The notes beneath the pieces were generated by a model. That model was not told the origin of the DNA and did no database searches. It saw only the letters and a program-made list of their open reading frames with translations. Below are positions 8,847 to 16,950 of a DNA stretch of 49,003 nucleotides, one piece after another. The DNA is from Ruminococcaceae bacterium UBA1404. Lineage in GTDB: Bacteria; Bacillota; Clostridia; Oscillospirales; Ruminococcaceae. Where the stretch lies: NCBI GenBank assembly GCA_002305075.1, contig DBQC01000016.1, positions 19,252 through 68,254 of the forward strand, read 5' to 3'. The translations under genes were made by a program, and so were the position numbers. Numbering within the stretch: the first letter of the stretch is position 1; each line of letters opens with the position of its first letter.

Positions 8847-9077
8847 ATGGAGGAAAGATTGATTATTGAGCGCATTGAGGATGCAGTTGCGCTGGGTGAG
8901 CTCCATGGTCAAGCGGTGGAGGTGCCCCTTGCGCTGCTGCCCCATGATGTGAAGGTGGGCGATGTCTTACTAAATAGCGCCGAGGGCTGGGTGCCCGACC
9001 CCGAGGAAACCGCCCGCCGCCGAGAGCTGGCCGCCCAGCGCTATCGCAAGCTGTTTGGCCCTTTTAAGCGCGATTAA
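8847..9077 (+). CDS. DUF3006 family small protein
   Basis: A 76-residue acidic/basic protein of the DUF3006 type (start MEERLIIERIEDAVALGEL, then a short beta-rich region and a basic helical tail RRRELAAQRYRKLFG). No function is established. Members are often encoded directly after ComEC-like metallo-hydrolases, as here (19-base gap, AGAAGGAGAG ribosome site), suggesting cotranscription and a shared task. A strong terminator follows 3 bases after the stop. Confidence 0.8.
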   Translation: MEERLIIERIEDAVALGELHGQAVEVPLALLPHDVKVGDVLLNSAEGWVPDPEETARRRELAAQRYRKLFGPFKRD

Positions 9078-9080
9078 AAT

Positions 9081-9112
9081 AAAAGCTCCCCCGAAAGATC
9101 GGGGGAGCTTTT
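9081..9112. terminator. Bidirectional terminator between convergent genes
   Basis: A 12-bp perfect stem (AAAAGCTCCCCC at 9081-9092 pairing with 9101-9112) around an 8-base loop. The A-run and T-run on its two arms let it serve both the DUF3006 gene and the minus-strand HD gene. Confidence 0.9.
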
Positions 9113-9118
9113 GGGTTT

Positions 9119-9778
9119 CTATGTGAGCTGGGCGTGGTTGACCGTGAGCTTAAAGTCCAAATCAAAGAACTGTGCGGCTTTGCGGCAGAGCAGCATACGG
9201 TTAAGAAAAATCTCGAAGTAGTCCATCACCGAGCAGATTTCGGTGTCTACCGTCAGCTCAAGCAGCACCGATTTGTCCACCTTGTCGATGCTCATCCAGC
9301 TTTTTATCACAGCGTAGTTCACCCGGTCGTGAATGTCGAAGGTGCTGATTTCGGGATTGCGCACCCGACTGCGGCGCACATCGCTTTTGTCGGCCAGAAT
9401 AAGCGCAGCAGCCGGCGCATTGACCGGAAAGGCTGAGCCCTCGTCGTGGTGACCGATGGCCGACACCACAATCCCCACCTCGTCGGCGGGCAGCCCGAGG
9501 TCGGAGAGCAGCCTAAAGGCCATAAGCGCCCCCGAATGGGCGTGGTCTGCCCGGTTGATCACATTGCCAATGTCGTGCATAAAGCCGGCAATGCGGCCTA
9601 ACTCGGCCGTGCGGGGACTGTAGTCGAGCTCAAGCAGCAAATCGTGAGCAATTTTGGCCGTTCGCTCGGTGTGGGCAAAGCTGTGCTCGGTATAGCCCAT
9701 GGCTCGCATGGTTTTGTCGGCCAGCTCGATATAGGCGCGTATCTGAGGGTCTCTACTTATGTCCTGATAGGTGAGCAT
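9119..9778 (-). CDS. HD-domain phosphohydrolase
   Basis: A 219-residue HD-superfamily metal-dependent phosphohydrolase. The HD motif is visible in order: H36, the H68-D69 pair in GFMHDIGN, H110-H111 and D130 in LILADKSD, so a metal-binding active site is likely. The substrate is unknown; nucleotides and nucleotide second messengers are usual for the superfamily. I start it at the ATG at 9776-9778, the fourth codon of a longer open frame, because AAAGG then lies about 9 bases upstream, whereas the first ATG directly abuts the ribosome site. It is convergent with the DUF3006 gene and divergent from cardiolipin synthase. A TATAAT-like -10 for this gene sits at about 9826-9831. Confidence 0.82.
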   Translation of the reverse strand: MLTYQDISRDPQIRAYIELADKTMRAMGYTEHSFAHTERTAKIAHDLLLELDYSPRTAELGRIAGFMHDIGNVINRADHAHSGALMAFRLLSDLGLPADEVGIVVSAIGHHDEGSAFPVNAPAAALILADKSDVRRSRVRNPEISTFDIHDRVNYAVIKSWMSIDKVDKSVLLELTVDTEICSVMDYFEIFLNRMLLCRKAAQFFDLDFKLTVNHAQLT

Positions 9779-9869
9779 TTTACACATCCTTTTTGATTGA
9801 TATTTTGGTGCATTCTCTTTCTTCTATTATATATGATTTGTGCAGAGTTGGGTAAATAAATACCGGATA

Positions 9870-9898
9870 TTGGCGGCTGTGGATTTTTGTGCTATGAT
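9870..9898 (+). promoter_or_regulatory. Promoter for cardiolipin synthase gene
   Basis: TTGGCG (9870-9875) and TATGAT (9893-9898) are 17 bases apart, 36 bases before the start codon. Confidence 0.65.
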
Positions 9899-9933
9899 CA
9901 AACAGTCCAAACCTTAAAGGGAGGTGCTAGACC

Positions 9934-11460
9934 ATGCTCAATAAAGTCATCAAGCTGCTCATGAGTCGGGCCAGCACCATCACGCTGCTTATTCTCTTTC
10001 AAATGGCGTTTTTAATGGGCATGATTCATTATCTAAGCGATATGTTTTTGCCCATTTATATTCTGCTTCAGATTATGAGCATCATTGTGACGGTTTGGTT
10101 GGTGTCCCAGCAGGATAATCCCGCTTATAAAATGACCTGGGTTATTATGATTTTAAGCCTGCCGGTGTTTGGCGGACTGTTCTATCTGCTCTGGGGCAAC
10201 AAGCGGCTGCCCCGGTCTATGAAGGATAAGCTGCGCCGGCATGACAGCCTGACCGACCGGGTGGCGTCCGACCCCAGCCTGCTGCCCCAGCTCTGGCAGG
10301 AGGACCCCGCTTTGGCCGCACAGGCCCACTACATTGCCTCCACCAGCGGATACAGCCTGTGGGAGGACACGGCCGTCAAGTTCTATCCCCTGGGAGACGA
10401 CAGCTTTCCCGATATGCTCGAGGCCTTAGAGTCGGCCGAGCGGTTTATCTTTATGGAGTTCTTTATCATCAACTTTGGCACGCTGTGGGACTCTATCTTA
10501 GAGATTCTTGTGCGCAAGGCCCAATCGGGTGTGCGGGTCATGCTGATGTACGACGATATGGGCACCATTCAGTATCTGCCCCGCCACTACGACCAAACAT
10601 TGCGTGAGCTGGGTCTGGAGGTCACGGTGTTTAACCCTTATCGCCCCCATCTTAATATGGCCATGAACAACCGCGACCATCGTAAAATTGTGGTGGTGGA
10701 CGGAAATATCGGTTTTTGCGGCGGGGCCAATATATCAGACGAATATATCAACCAGCACGAGCGCTTTGGCCACTGGAAGGACACCGGCGTGCGCATAAGT
10801 GGCCGTGGCGTGTGGAGCCTAACCGCCATGTTCCTCTCTTTGTGGGGCTTTGAAAACGACATCATCATCCCCAACCCCGAGGACTTTGCCCCCAACCGCA
10901 GCTTTGCCACCGACGGGCTGGTGCAGCCCTTTGATGACACCCCGCTCGACCGACGCAGCCTGGGCAAAGATATTTATCTCAATATGATCAGCCGAGCCAC
11001 CCGCTATCTCTATATCACCACCCCCTACCTCATCCTTGACCATGAGATGGTAAGGGCCCTTGTGCGGTCCGCCGAGTCGGGCGTGGATGTGCGCATCATC
11101 GTCCCCCATATCCCTGACAAATGGTATGTTCATGCCGTTTCGCGCACCCATTATGCTCGGCTTGTGGCAGCAGGGGTGCGGGTGTATGAGTATCTGCCCG
11201 GTTTTATACACGCCAAGCAGATTGTATCGGACGACAAAATTGCCGTGGTGGGCACCACCAACATGGACTACCGTAGCTTTTATCTGCATTACGAATGCGG
11301 CATTGTGTTTTATAACTCCTCCATGTGCGCCACTGTTCGGGACGATATTTTAGCCACCCTTAATACCTGCTGCGAAATCACCACCGAGGAGGTGGCCTCC
11401 ATCCCTTGGACCGAGCGGGTTGTAGCAGCCATTATCAAAATGTTCGAGCCGCTGCTCTAA
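9934..11460 (+). CDS. cls: Cardiolipin synthase
   Basis: A membrane phospholipase-D-family enzyme (508 residues) that joins two phosphatidylglycerol molecules into cardiolipin plus glycerol. Two N-terminal membrane helices lie about residues 12-60 and a third at about 66-90. Two HKD motifs follow: H249-R-K251-x4-D256 with FCGGAN, and H426-A-K428-x4-D433 with GTTNMDYRS. Both catalytic halves are intact and the length fits the Cls family. The ATG follows AAAGGGAGG, and the promoter at 9870-9898 precedes it. It stands alone, ending at a bidirectional terminator shared with the convergent ABC operon. Confidence 0.93.
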   Translation: MLNKVIKLLMSRASTITLLILFQMAFLMGMIHYLSDMFLPIYILLQIMSIIVTVWLVSQQDNPAYKMTWVIMILSLPVFGGLFYLLWGNKRLPRSMKDKLRRHDSLTDRVASDPSLLPQLWQEDPALAAQAHYIASTSGYSLWEDTAVKFYPLGDDSFPDMLEALESAERFIFMEFFIINFGTLWDSILEILVRKAQSGVRVMLMYDDMGTIQYLPRHYDQTLRELGLEVTVFNPYRPHLNMAMNNRDHRKIVVVDGNIGFCGGANISDEYINQHERFGHWKDTGVRISGRGVWSLTAMFLSLWGFENDIIIPNPEDFAPNRSFATDGLVQPFDDTPLDRRSLGKDIYLNMISRATRYLYITTPYLILDHEMVRALVRSAESGVDVRIIVPHIPDKWYVHAVSRTHYARLVAAGVRVYEYLPGFIHAKQIVSDDKIAVVGTTNMDYRSFYLHYECGIVFYNSSMCATVRDDILATLNTCCEITTEEVASIPWTERVVAAIIKMFEPLL

Positions 11461-11476
11461 ACAGTTTACCATGGCC

Positions 11477-11506
11477 AAAGCCGCCCCCGGAAGGTGGGGC
11501 GGCTTT
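11477..11506. terminator. Bidirectional terminator between cls and the ABC permease
   Basis: An 11-bp perfect stem (AAAGCCGCCCC at 11477-11487 with 11496-11506) between two convergent genes. Confidence 0.85.
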
Positions 11507-11565
11507 GTTATAGGGGCACGCCGCAGATACGCGATGCGGCGGAGCCTATTGAGTATGCGGTTCGG

Positions 11566-13878
11566 CTAAAGGGGCCTGACCACCTGGGTTTCCACCGCTT
11601 GGGTAGCGTGTTCGGCGTAGAACTCTCGCTTCTCAAAATCCTCGTAGACGCGGCGGCGGGTCTCCTCGATCTCGTCGGCGATGTCGGTGGGCAGCAGCGC
11701 CCGGTCGATATAAAGATAGCCGATACGCCCGGCCGACTGCTCGGTGCGAAAAGCGATGATCAGCGTGTCCTCCGCAGCCTGCTGGGGCACGGTAGCCTTG
11801 CTGAGCGCCACCAGCTCGTCGGTGCGTGCGCTGTCTATGCGCAGCGTCACGCTGCCGTAGTAGCTGTATTTTCCATTTTCGTAGTAGCCGCCGCCATCGG
11901 AATAAAACGGCTCGTCTTTTGCAAAGCTCTCGTAGTTATAAAACAAGCTGCTGGCAATACTGTCATTGAGTCCGGCCAATGGCCCCTCGCCGCTGTAGCG
12001 GATGTGGTAGCTCGCATTGTCCACCACAAAGAGCTCGGTAACCGTGCTGTAGTCGGCCTGCAGATCGTTTAGCAGGTCGTTTTCCTCAAGGAAGGCAATG
12101 GTGCGGCTGTCTCCCTCGTAGACGGTAAAGCGCAGGCTGTCCTGATTAGTATAGCCGGTTCCGGGTTTGGGGCTATCGGGCAGCACAACCTGTCCCCGGT
12201 CGTCCACACGGTAGCTAAAGTTCACATCGAGCAGGCCCACAGCCTGCACACCGGCCATCATGGCGTCGGCATCCCGGCTTAATAGGTCGGCCCGAATGGC
12301 CTCTATGAGTGCCACCTTCTGGTCGGCGGTGAGGTTGCGCTCCTTAAGGGTGTCCTGAATGGGGCTTAGCAGGCCCAACGAGCCGATCCACTGGGGATCT
12401 ATCTGGAAAAATCCGCTGCGACCGGCAACATAGCTGGGCTGCATGGACAGCCGGATAAGCGGCTCGGCCGCTTCGGTGTAAATGCCATAGTAGCTGCGGG
12501 TGGTGGTGCGGCCGTTTTTAAGCTTGTAGGTCACCCTGAATTGGCTCGAAAGGGTCTGGGCACCGCCCCGCCCCCGGTCGTCGGCCATATAGCCGGCGAG
12601 CTGAGCGCCGTGGGCCTGGGTGAGCAGGCGGAGCACCTCGGGGTCCTCCTCAAAGTACTCGTCCTTGTCCGACCGGTCCCTAAGGCCGTAAATCTCCCGG
12701 TAGCCGTCCTGAAAGCTGACCTGTACGCCCTCTAGCGCATCGACTTCGGGCAGATAGGTCTCGTAGCCAAAGCCGCTTTGCAGGTAGAGGTAGGAGCCGA
12801 TGCCCGCCACCGCCGCCACGGCCAAAATGCTGGGCAGGCGCCTAAGGGTGGTTTTGGGCGACCGGGTGAGGATGGACTCGCTAATCAGCCCGGTGACCAT
12901 GGCGCCGATGACTGCACCTAGGGTGAAGTAAATCTCCCGGTCCTGGTTGAGCACGGCATAAAAGAACATGGCAAACAGCAAAATGCCAAGGTAGTAAATG
13001 AGTACACGCACCAAGATTTGGGCCGGGCCAAGATTGCCCACAACCTCGGCAATCTCGCTTTTGCGGCGCTTGTAAACCATCAGAGCAGCACCGGTAATAA
13101 GCAGTGCCAGCACCGCCCACACCAGCATGGTAAGGCCGGTGCGATAATAGCCCGGGTCCATGTGGTCGGTGGAGTAGACAATCTCCCTGAGCACGATGGT
13201 GGGCAGCGGCGAAAGCCGGGAGGCCCAGACCATGGACATCTCGTCGCTGTAAAAGCCGTAGAGCAGCATGCTGTTAACCCCCAGCATACTGAGGTAAATG
13301 GCGGCCGGCGCACCGTTTAGCGCCAAGGAGAACAAAGTGGTGTCCATAGGCGAGCCGGTGTTTACCGCACAAAAGCCGGTAATGGCAAAAAGGGTGTAGC
13401 CCGACACCATCCAGAGCACAAGGCTGAGAAGGCCGGCCGGCACATAGGATCCGGCACCGGTGAGCACCTGGGTGATAAAAATGAGCCCCAAATTAAACGC
13501 CACCGGCAGCGCAAGGGTCACACAGCCCACGCCGGTGTAGGCCAAATAAAGCTCGCTGCGTGTTACGGGTAGCGCATGGTAAAGGTCCACCGCCCGCTTG
13601 GAGTGCATATAGCCAAACAGCCGCCCCCCAAGGGCAATGGGCACAATAATCATGTAGCCTGTAAAGAACACAAAGGACATGGCGCTAAAGTTGTGTCCGG
13701 CCCCTACGGCATTGCGGAAAAAGTTCCTCTCGGTAAAGATGGCAATCAAAGTGGGTACCGTGTAGATGCCGAATAAAATGCCACTATAAAGCAGCACGCC
13801 GCTTCTGTTTTGGCGCATCAATCCCGAAAAGAGCTTATAAAAGCGGCTAAAGCTGCCATTTTCTCTAATTGTCTGCAT
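11566..13878 (-). CDS. ABC transporter permease with large extracytoplasmic domain
   Basis: A 770-residue protein, the last gene of the GntR-regulated operon. The N-terminal half has roughly nine hydrophobic segments (about residues 22-50, 65-90, 110-140, 150-175, 185-210, 250-270, 290-312, 318-340 and 350-370). The C-terminal 390 residues are hydrophilic, rich in Tyr/Asp/Arg, and probably lie outside the membrane. It resembles permeases encoded with YtrB-type ATPases and a YtrA regulator (DUF6449-like tail; assignment from memory). In Bacillus such operons respond to cell-wall antibiotics. The substrate is unknown. The start overlaps the end of the 48-residue membrane ORF by 14 bases, implying translational coupling. 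Confidence 0.82.
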   Translation of the reverse strand: MQTIRENGSFSRFYKLFSGLMRQNRSGVLLYSGILFGIYTVPTLIAIFTERNFFRNAVGAGHNFSAMSFVFFTGYMIIVPIALGGRLFGYMHSKRAVDLYHALPVTRSELYLAYTGVGCVTLALPVAFNLGLIFITQVLTGAGSYVPAGLLSLVLWMVSGYTLFAITGFCAVNTGSPMDTTLFSLALNGAPAAIYLSMLGVNSMLLYGFYSDEMSMVWASRLSPLPTIVLREIVYSTDHMDPGYYRTGLTMLVWAVLALLITGAALMVYKRRKSEIAEVVGNLGPAQILVRVLIYYLGILLFAMFFYAVLNQDREIYFTLGAVIGAMVTGLISESILTRSPKTTLRRLPSILAVAAVAGIGSYLYLQSGFGYETYLPEVDALEGVQVSFQDGYREIYGLRDRSDKDEYFEEDPEVLRLLTQAHGAQLAGYMADDRGRGGAQTLSSQFRVTYKLKNGRTTTRSYYGIYTEAAEPLIRLSMQPSYVAGRSGFFQIDPQWIGSLGLLSPIQDTLKERNLTADQKVALIEAIRADLLSRDADAMMAGVQAVGLLDVNFSYRVDDRGQVVLPDSPKPGTGYTNQDSLRFTVYEGDSRTIAFLEENDLLNDLQADYSTVTELFVVDNASYHIRYSGEGPLAGLNDSIASSLFYNYESFAKDEPFYSDGGGYYENGKYSYYGSVTLRIDSARTDELVALSKATVPQQAAEDTLIIAFRTEQSAGRIGYLYIDRALLPTDIADEIEETRRRVYEDFEKREFYAEHATQAVETQVVRPL

Positions 13879-14011
13879 AGCGCCGGCCCTCCTCCTTTAG
13901 CTTAATAAGCAGTATGGCCACCCCAAAGAGCAGCGCCATACCCAGCATATACAGCGTCCCACAGCGGCGCGGGCTGGGGCGCCGGTGTCGGTTAAAAAAC
14001 AATCTTTGCAT
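13865..14011 (-). CDS. 48-residue single-span membrane microprotein
   Basis: A small gene between the ABC ATPase and the permease. It overlaps the ATPase stop by 20 bases and the permease start by 14, leaving no gap in the operon. The product begins MQRLFFNRHRRPSPRR, a strongly basic cytoplasmic start, followed by one membrane helix (TLYMLGMALLFGVAILLIKL, about residues 22-41) and a charged end. A GGAGG lies about 15 bases before the ATG, farther than ideal, so translation may depend on coupling to the ATPase gene. I do not recognise a family. Topology and position suggest a small accessory subunit of the transporter; this is inference. Confidence 0.6.
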   Translation of the reverse strand: MQRLFFNRHRRPSPRRCGTLYMLGMALLFGVAILLIKLKEEGRRYADN

Positions 14012-14891
14012 AGTTATACCCGGCGGCCTCCATTTCATAGACAAATACCTCCTCAAGGGTGAGGGGCACCGCCTCCACAAAGGCAGGGCCCAGCGCCTTT
14101 ACGGCGGCCAGAGCCTCGGCCTCGGAGGCCTGACAGACCAGCGTGATAAGGCTGCCCGACTGGGACTGGCTGACCACCCGGATGCCGGGCAGATTTATCT
14201 CGGGCAGCGCACCGGGAAAGGCGGCCTGCACCTTAGAAAAGCCCGAGCGCATGCTGTCCATGGAGAACTCCATGAGCATTTTGCCCTGATGTAAAAGGCC
14301 AATGGCATCGCAAAAATCCTCCAACTCCCGCAGGTTGTGGGAGGATATGATGACCAGCAGGTTATTTTGGGCGATATCGTCGGCAATCAGCTTGCGCACC
14401 GCAAAGCGCACCACCGGATCGAGCCCATCGAAGGCCTCGTCCAAAAGCAGGCAGTCCGTGCGGGAAGATAAAGCCAGCATAAGTGCAGCCTGACGCCTCA
14501 TACCCTTAGAGAAGGTGCTGATCTTTTTGTTCTTGGGTAGAGGAAACACCTCACCCAAGCGGTGGTAAAGCGACCCGTCCCAGCGGGGGTATACGGTTTT
14601 ATAAAAGGCGGCCATCTCATCAAGGGTGGATCCCGGCGGAAAGTAAAGATCGTCCGAAACAAAGAATACCTTACTTTTGGCGTCGGGATTGTCGTAAACC
14701 GGCTCACCATCTATGAGCACCTCGCCGCCGTCGGCGTAGTAAACGCCCGAGATAAGCCGTAAAAAGGTAGATTTGCCCGAACCGTTGGCCCCCACCAAAC
14801 CGTAGATGGTGCCCCGCTCATAGCTGGTGGTTAGGTCGCTTAGGGCGGCTTTGTCGCCAAACACCTTTTGCAGCTGGGTAGTGCTAATCAT
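13992..14891 (-). CDS. ABC transporter ATP-binding protein (YtrB-like)
   Basis: The 299-residue nucleotide-binding subunit of the transporter whose permease lies downstream. Visible are Walker A GANGSGKST near residues 34-42, the Q-loop region, an ABC signature variant FSKGMRRQ near 128-135, Walker B CLLLDEAFDGLDP near 148-160 and the SSHN switch histidine. The C-terminal ~80 residues form a small accessory domain typical of YtrB/EcsA-like exporters. The start ATG overlaps the GntR gene stop by 8 bases and has an AGGAGGAGG site, so the two are cotranslated. The regulator, operator and operon order match YtrA-type systems. Confidence 0.9.
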   Translation of the reverse strand: MISTTQLQKVFGDKAALSDLTTSYERGTIYGLVGANGSGKSTFLRLISGVYYADGGEVLIDGEPVYDNPDAKSKVFFVSDDLYFPPGSTLDEMAAFYKTVYPRWDGSLYHRLGEVFPLPKNKKISTFSKGMRRQAALMLALSSRTDCLLLDEAFDGLDPVVRFAVRKLIADDIAQNNLLVIISSHNLRELEDFCDAIGLLHQGKMLMEFSMDSMRSGFSKVQAAFPGALPEINLPGIRVVSQSQSGSLITLVCQASEAEALAAVKALGPAFVEAVPLTLEEVFVYEMEAAGYNYAKIVF

Positions 14892-15261
14892 GGGCTTCCT
14901 CCTCCTCGTATACCTTATCCACGGCTTCGTGGGCCATTTGTTGGGTTACACCGGCCATCTGCGCCTTGCGCAGCGCCACGACCAGCTCCTCCATCTGTCG
15001 GTTGGCAATGGTGGCCCGCAGGCCGGGTTCGGCCGACACAAAGCTGCCTCGCCCCGGCAGTTGATAGATAATGCCCTCCCGCTCCAGCTCGGTGTAGGCC
15101 CGCTGCACCGTGTTGGGGTTTATACCGAGCTCTCCGGCCAGCGCCCGCACCGAGGGAAGCCCCTCGTCGGGCCGCAGCACCCCGGCCGCCACAAGCTCGG
15201 CTACCCGGGCCTTTAGCTGGGCGTAAATGGGCACCGGGCTGCGCGTATTGATACCGAACAC
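14884..15261 (-). CDS. GntR-family regulator, YtrA subfamily
   Basis: A 125-residue repressor with an N-terminal winged helix-turn-helix (PVPIYAQLKARVAELVAAG, then LPSVRALAGELGINPNTVQRAYTELEREG at about 35-65) and a short C-terminal helical domain, the architecture of the YtrA subfamily rather than the longer FadR/HutC types. I place the start at the GTG 15259-15261. AAAGGAGGGG lies about 10 bases upstream, and the longer open frame would read through the ribosome site and operator. It is the first gene of the ABC operon and probably represses it through the palindrome at 15290-15314. The inducer is unknown; cell-wall-active compounds induce the Bacillus counterpart. Confidence 0.87.
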   Translation of the reverse strand: MFGINTRSPVPIYAQLKARVAELVAAGVLRPDEGLPSVRALAGELGINPNTVQRAYTELEREGIIYQLPGRGSFVSAEPGLRATIANRQMEELVVALRKAQMAGVTQQMAHEAVDKVYEEEEAHD

Positions 15262-15289
15262 GCCGTCACGCCCCCTCCTTTGTGAATTA

Positions 15290-15314
15290 ACTGTATTAAA
15301 TGAGTTAGTACACT
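15290..15314. promoter_or_regulatory. YtrA-type operator (AGTGTA-N13-TACAGT)
   Basis: Read on the minus strand, AGTGTA, 13 bases, then TACAGT lies just downstream of the gntR promoter and about 29 bases before the GTG start. The inner bases extend the dyad (TGTACTAA against TTAATACA, 7 of 8). The half-sites and 13-base gap agree with the YtrA site I recall for Bacillus subtilis (AGTGTA-N13-TACACT), with one mismatch. Confidence 0.7.
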
Positions 15315-15317
15315 TAG

Positions 15318-15346
15318 AGCTTAACATGGATTTTATTCCATGTCAA
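15318..15346 (-). promoter_or_regulatory. Promoter of the GntR/ABC operon with embedded inverted repeat
   Basis: A perfect TTGACA -35 (15341-15346 on the minus strand) is followed after 17 bases by TAAGCT (15323-15318), a weak -10. The spacer is filled by a 7-bp inverted repeat (ACATGGA, 6 bases, TCCATGT at 15324-15343), which could be a second regulator site or an extension of the control region. Confidence 0.55.
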
Positions 15347-15357
15347 CCACTTTTTAT

Positions 15358-15385
15358 TTGACAGCCCACTTTTGTAGAGTAGAAT
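15358..15385 (+). promoter_or_regulatory. Promoter for pyruvate kinase
   Basis: TTGACA (15358-15363), 16 bases, TAGAAT (15380-15385). It is back to back with the GntR operon promoter and leaves a leader of about 115 bases before pyk. Confidence 0.7.
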
Positions 15386-15405
15386 GAATTTAGGCAGTCT
15401 ACCCT

Positions 15406-15425
15406 CCCCTCCTGCTGCGGAGGGG
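15406..15425 (+). other. Hairpin in the pyk leader
   Basis: CCCCTCC (15406-15412) pairs perfectly with GGAGGGG (15419-15425) around TGCTGC. No T-run follows immediately, so it may stabilise or shape the leader RNA rather than terminate it. Confidence 0.4.
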
Positions 15426-15504
15426 TCTTGTATAGTATGTCCGAACAAGCGGGCATTTTAAAATATGGGAATAGGCGGGGATTTCCCTGCCGGAAAGGAG
15501 CATT

Positions 15505-16950
15505 ATGCGCAAGACTAAAATTGTTTGCACCCTCGGCCCGGCGGTTAACCGGCCCGACCGGATTGAGGCGCTTATAGCCGCCGGCATGAATGTGGCCCGG
15601 TTTAACTTTTCTCACGGTGACCAACAAAGCCACGCAGCCACCTACGACATGGTGGATGCGGTGCGCCAGCGCCTAGGGGCGCCGCTGGCCACCCTGTTGG
15701 ACACCCGGGGTCCCGAGGTGCGCACGCTGCTGTTTAAGGGCGGCGAAGCCCACCTTGAGGCCGGTCAGACCGTGCGCCTTGTGGGGCGGGAGGTTTTAGG
15801 CGACGCCCAGACCATCCCCATCACCCACAGCACCCTCTACCGGGATGTGCACATAGGGGACAAAATTTTGCTCGACGACGGCCTTATTGAGCTGACCGTT
15901 ACATCCCTTGATGGAGAGGACATTCTGTGCCAAGTGGAAAACAGCGGCATCATCAAAAACCGCAAGGGCGTCAACATTCCGGGGGTTGACCTCTCGCTGC
16001 CCTATCTCAGCGATAAGGACAGGGACGACATCGTCCTAGGTGCGTCCAAGGGTTTTGACTATGTGGCCGCCTCCTTTGTCAGCTCGGAGCAGGATGTCTA
16101 TCAGGTGCGCCAACTGCTGGCCAAGTGCGGCCAGCCCCATATCGGCATCATCGCCAAGATTGAGAGCCGCCGCGGTGTGAGCAACATCGACGCCATTCTC
16201 AAGGCGGCCGACGGCATCATGGTGGCCCGGGGTGACCTGGGGGTGGAAATTCCCATGGCCGAGGTGCCGGTGGTGCAAAAGATGCTCATCAAAAGGGCAC
16301 ACGCCGCCGGCAAGATGGTCATTATCGCCACACAGATGCTGGAGTCCATGACCCAAAATCCCCGCCCCACCCGGGCCGAGGTGGCCGATATCGCCAATGC
16401 CGTCTACGAGGGGGCCACTGCGGTCATGCTCTCGGGCGAGACGGCCGCCGGCAATCATCCCATCGAAGCGGTGAACACCATGCGCCGCATCTGCGAGCGG
16501 GTGGAGAGGGACCTGGACTACCCCCGGCGCATGGGAGACCTCAAGCGCACGGTGCGCACGCCGCTGGCCGACCGGCCTACGGCCATCGCTCAGGCCGCCT
16601 GTGCCACCGCCCACAGCTTAAACGCCCAAGCCATTGTGGGAATATCGGTGTCGGGCTACACCACCCGGATGCTGTCCAGCTTTCAGCCGGGAATACCCAT
16701 TTTGGGCTGCACACCCAACCCCGACACCTACCGCCGCATGGCGCTTTACTGGGGGGTGCAACCGGTGCTGATTCCCCAACACGAAACCAGTACCGATGCG
16801 CTGTTTACCACCACCATAGAGGCTCTGTTAGAAGGCGGGTACATTGACAACGGCCATGTACTTGTGCTGACCGCCGGCGTGCCCATTGGCATTGTGGGCA
16901 CCACCAATATGCTGCGGGTCCATGTGGTGGGAGAGCCCATTGCCTTTTAA
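15505..16950 (+). CDS. pyk: Pyruvate kinase
   Basis: A 481-residue glycolytic enzyme converting phosphoenolpyruvate and ADP to pyruvate and ATP. The start MRKTKIVCTLGPA is typical. Substrate and metal-binding segments are visible: NVARFNFSHGD near residues 32-42, DTRGPEVRT near 68, the IAKIESRRGV lysine region near 216-225 and MVARGDLGVEIPMAEV near 239-254. The C-terminal allosteric domain is present and ends normally with IGVVGTTNMLRVHVVGE-like sequence, without the extra phosphohistidine domain some Bacilli carry. The ATG follows GGAAAGGAG. It is monocistronic from its own promoter at 15358. Confidence 0.95.
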   Translation: MRKTKIVCTLGPAVNRPDRIEALIAAGMNVARFNFSHGDQQSHAATYDMVDAVRQRLGAPLATLLDTRGPEVRTLLFKGGEAHLEAGQTVRLVGREVLGDAQTIPITHSTLYRDVHIGDKILLDDGLIELTVTSLDGEDILCQVENSGIIKNRKGVNIPGVDLSLPYLSDKDRDDIVLGASKGFDYVAASFVSSEQDVYQVRQLLAKCGQPHIGIIAKIESRRGVSNIDAILKAADGIMVARGDLGVEIPMAEVPVVQKMLIKRAHAAGKMVIIATQMLESMTQNPRPTRAEVADIANAVYEGATAVMLSGETAAGNHPIEAVNTMRRICERVERDLDYPRRMGDLKRTVRTPLADRPTAIAQAACATAHSLNAQAIVGISVSGYTTRMLSSFQPGIPILGCTPNPDTYRRMALYWGVQPVLIPQHETSTDALFTTTIEALLEGGYIDNGHVLVLTAGVPIGIVGTTNMLRVHVVGEPIAF

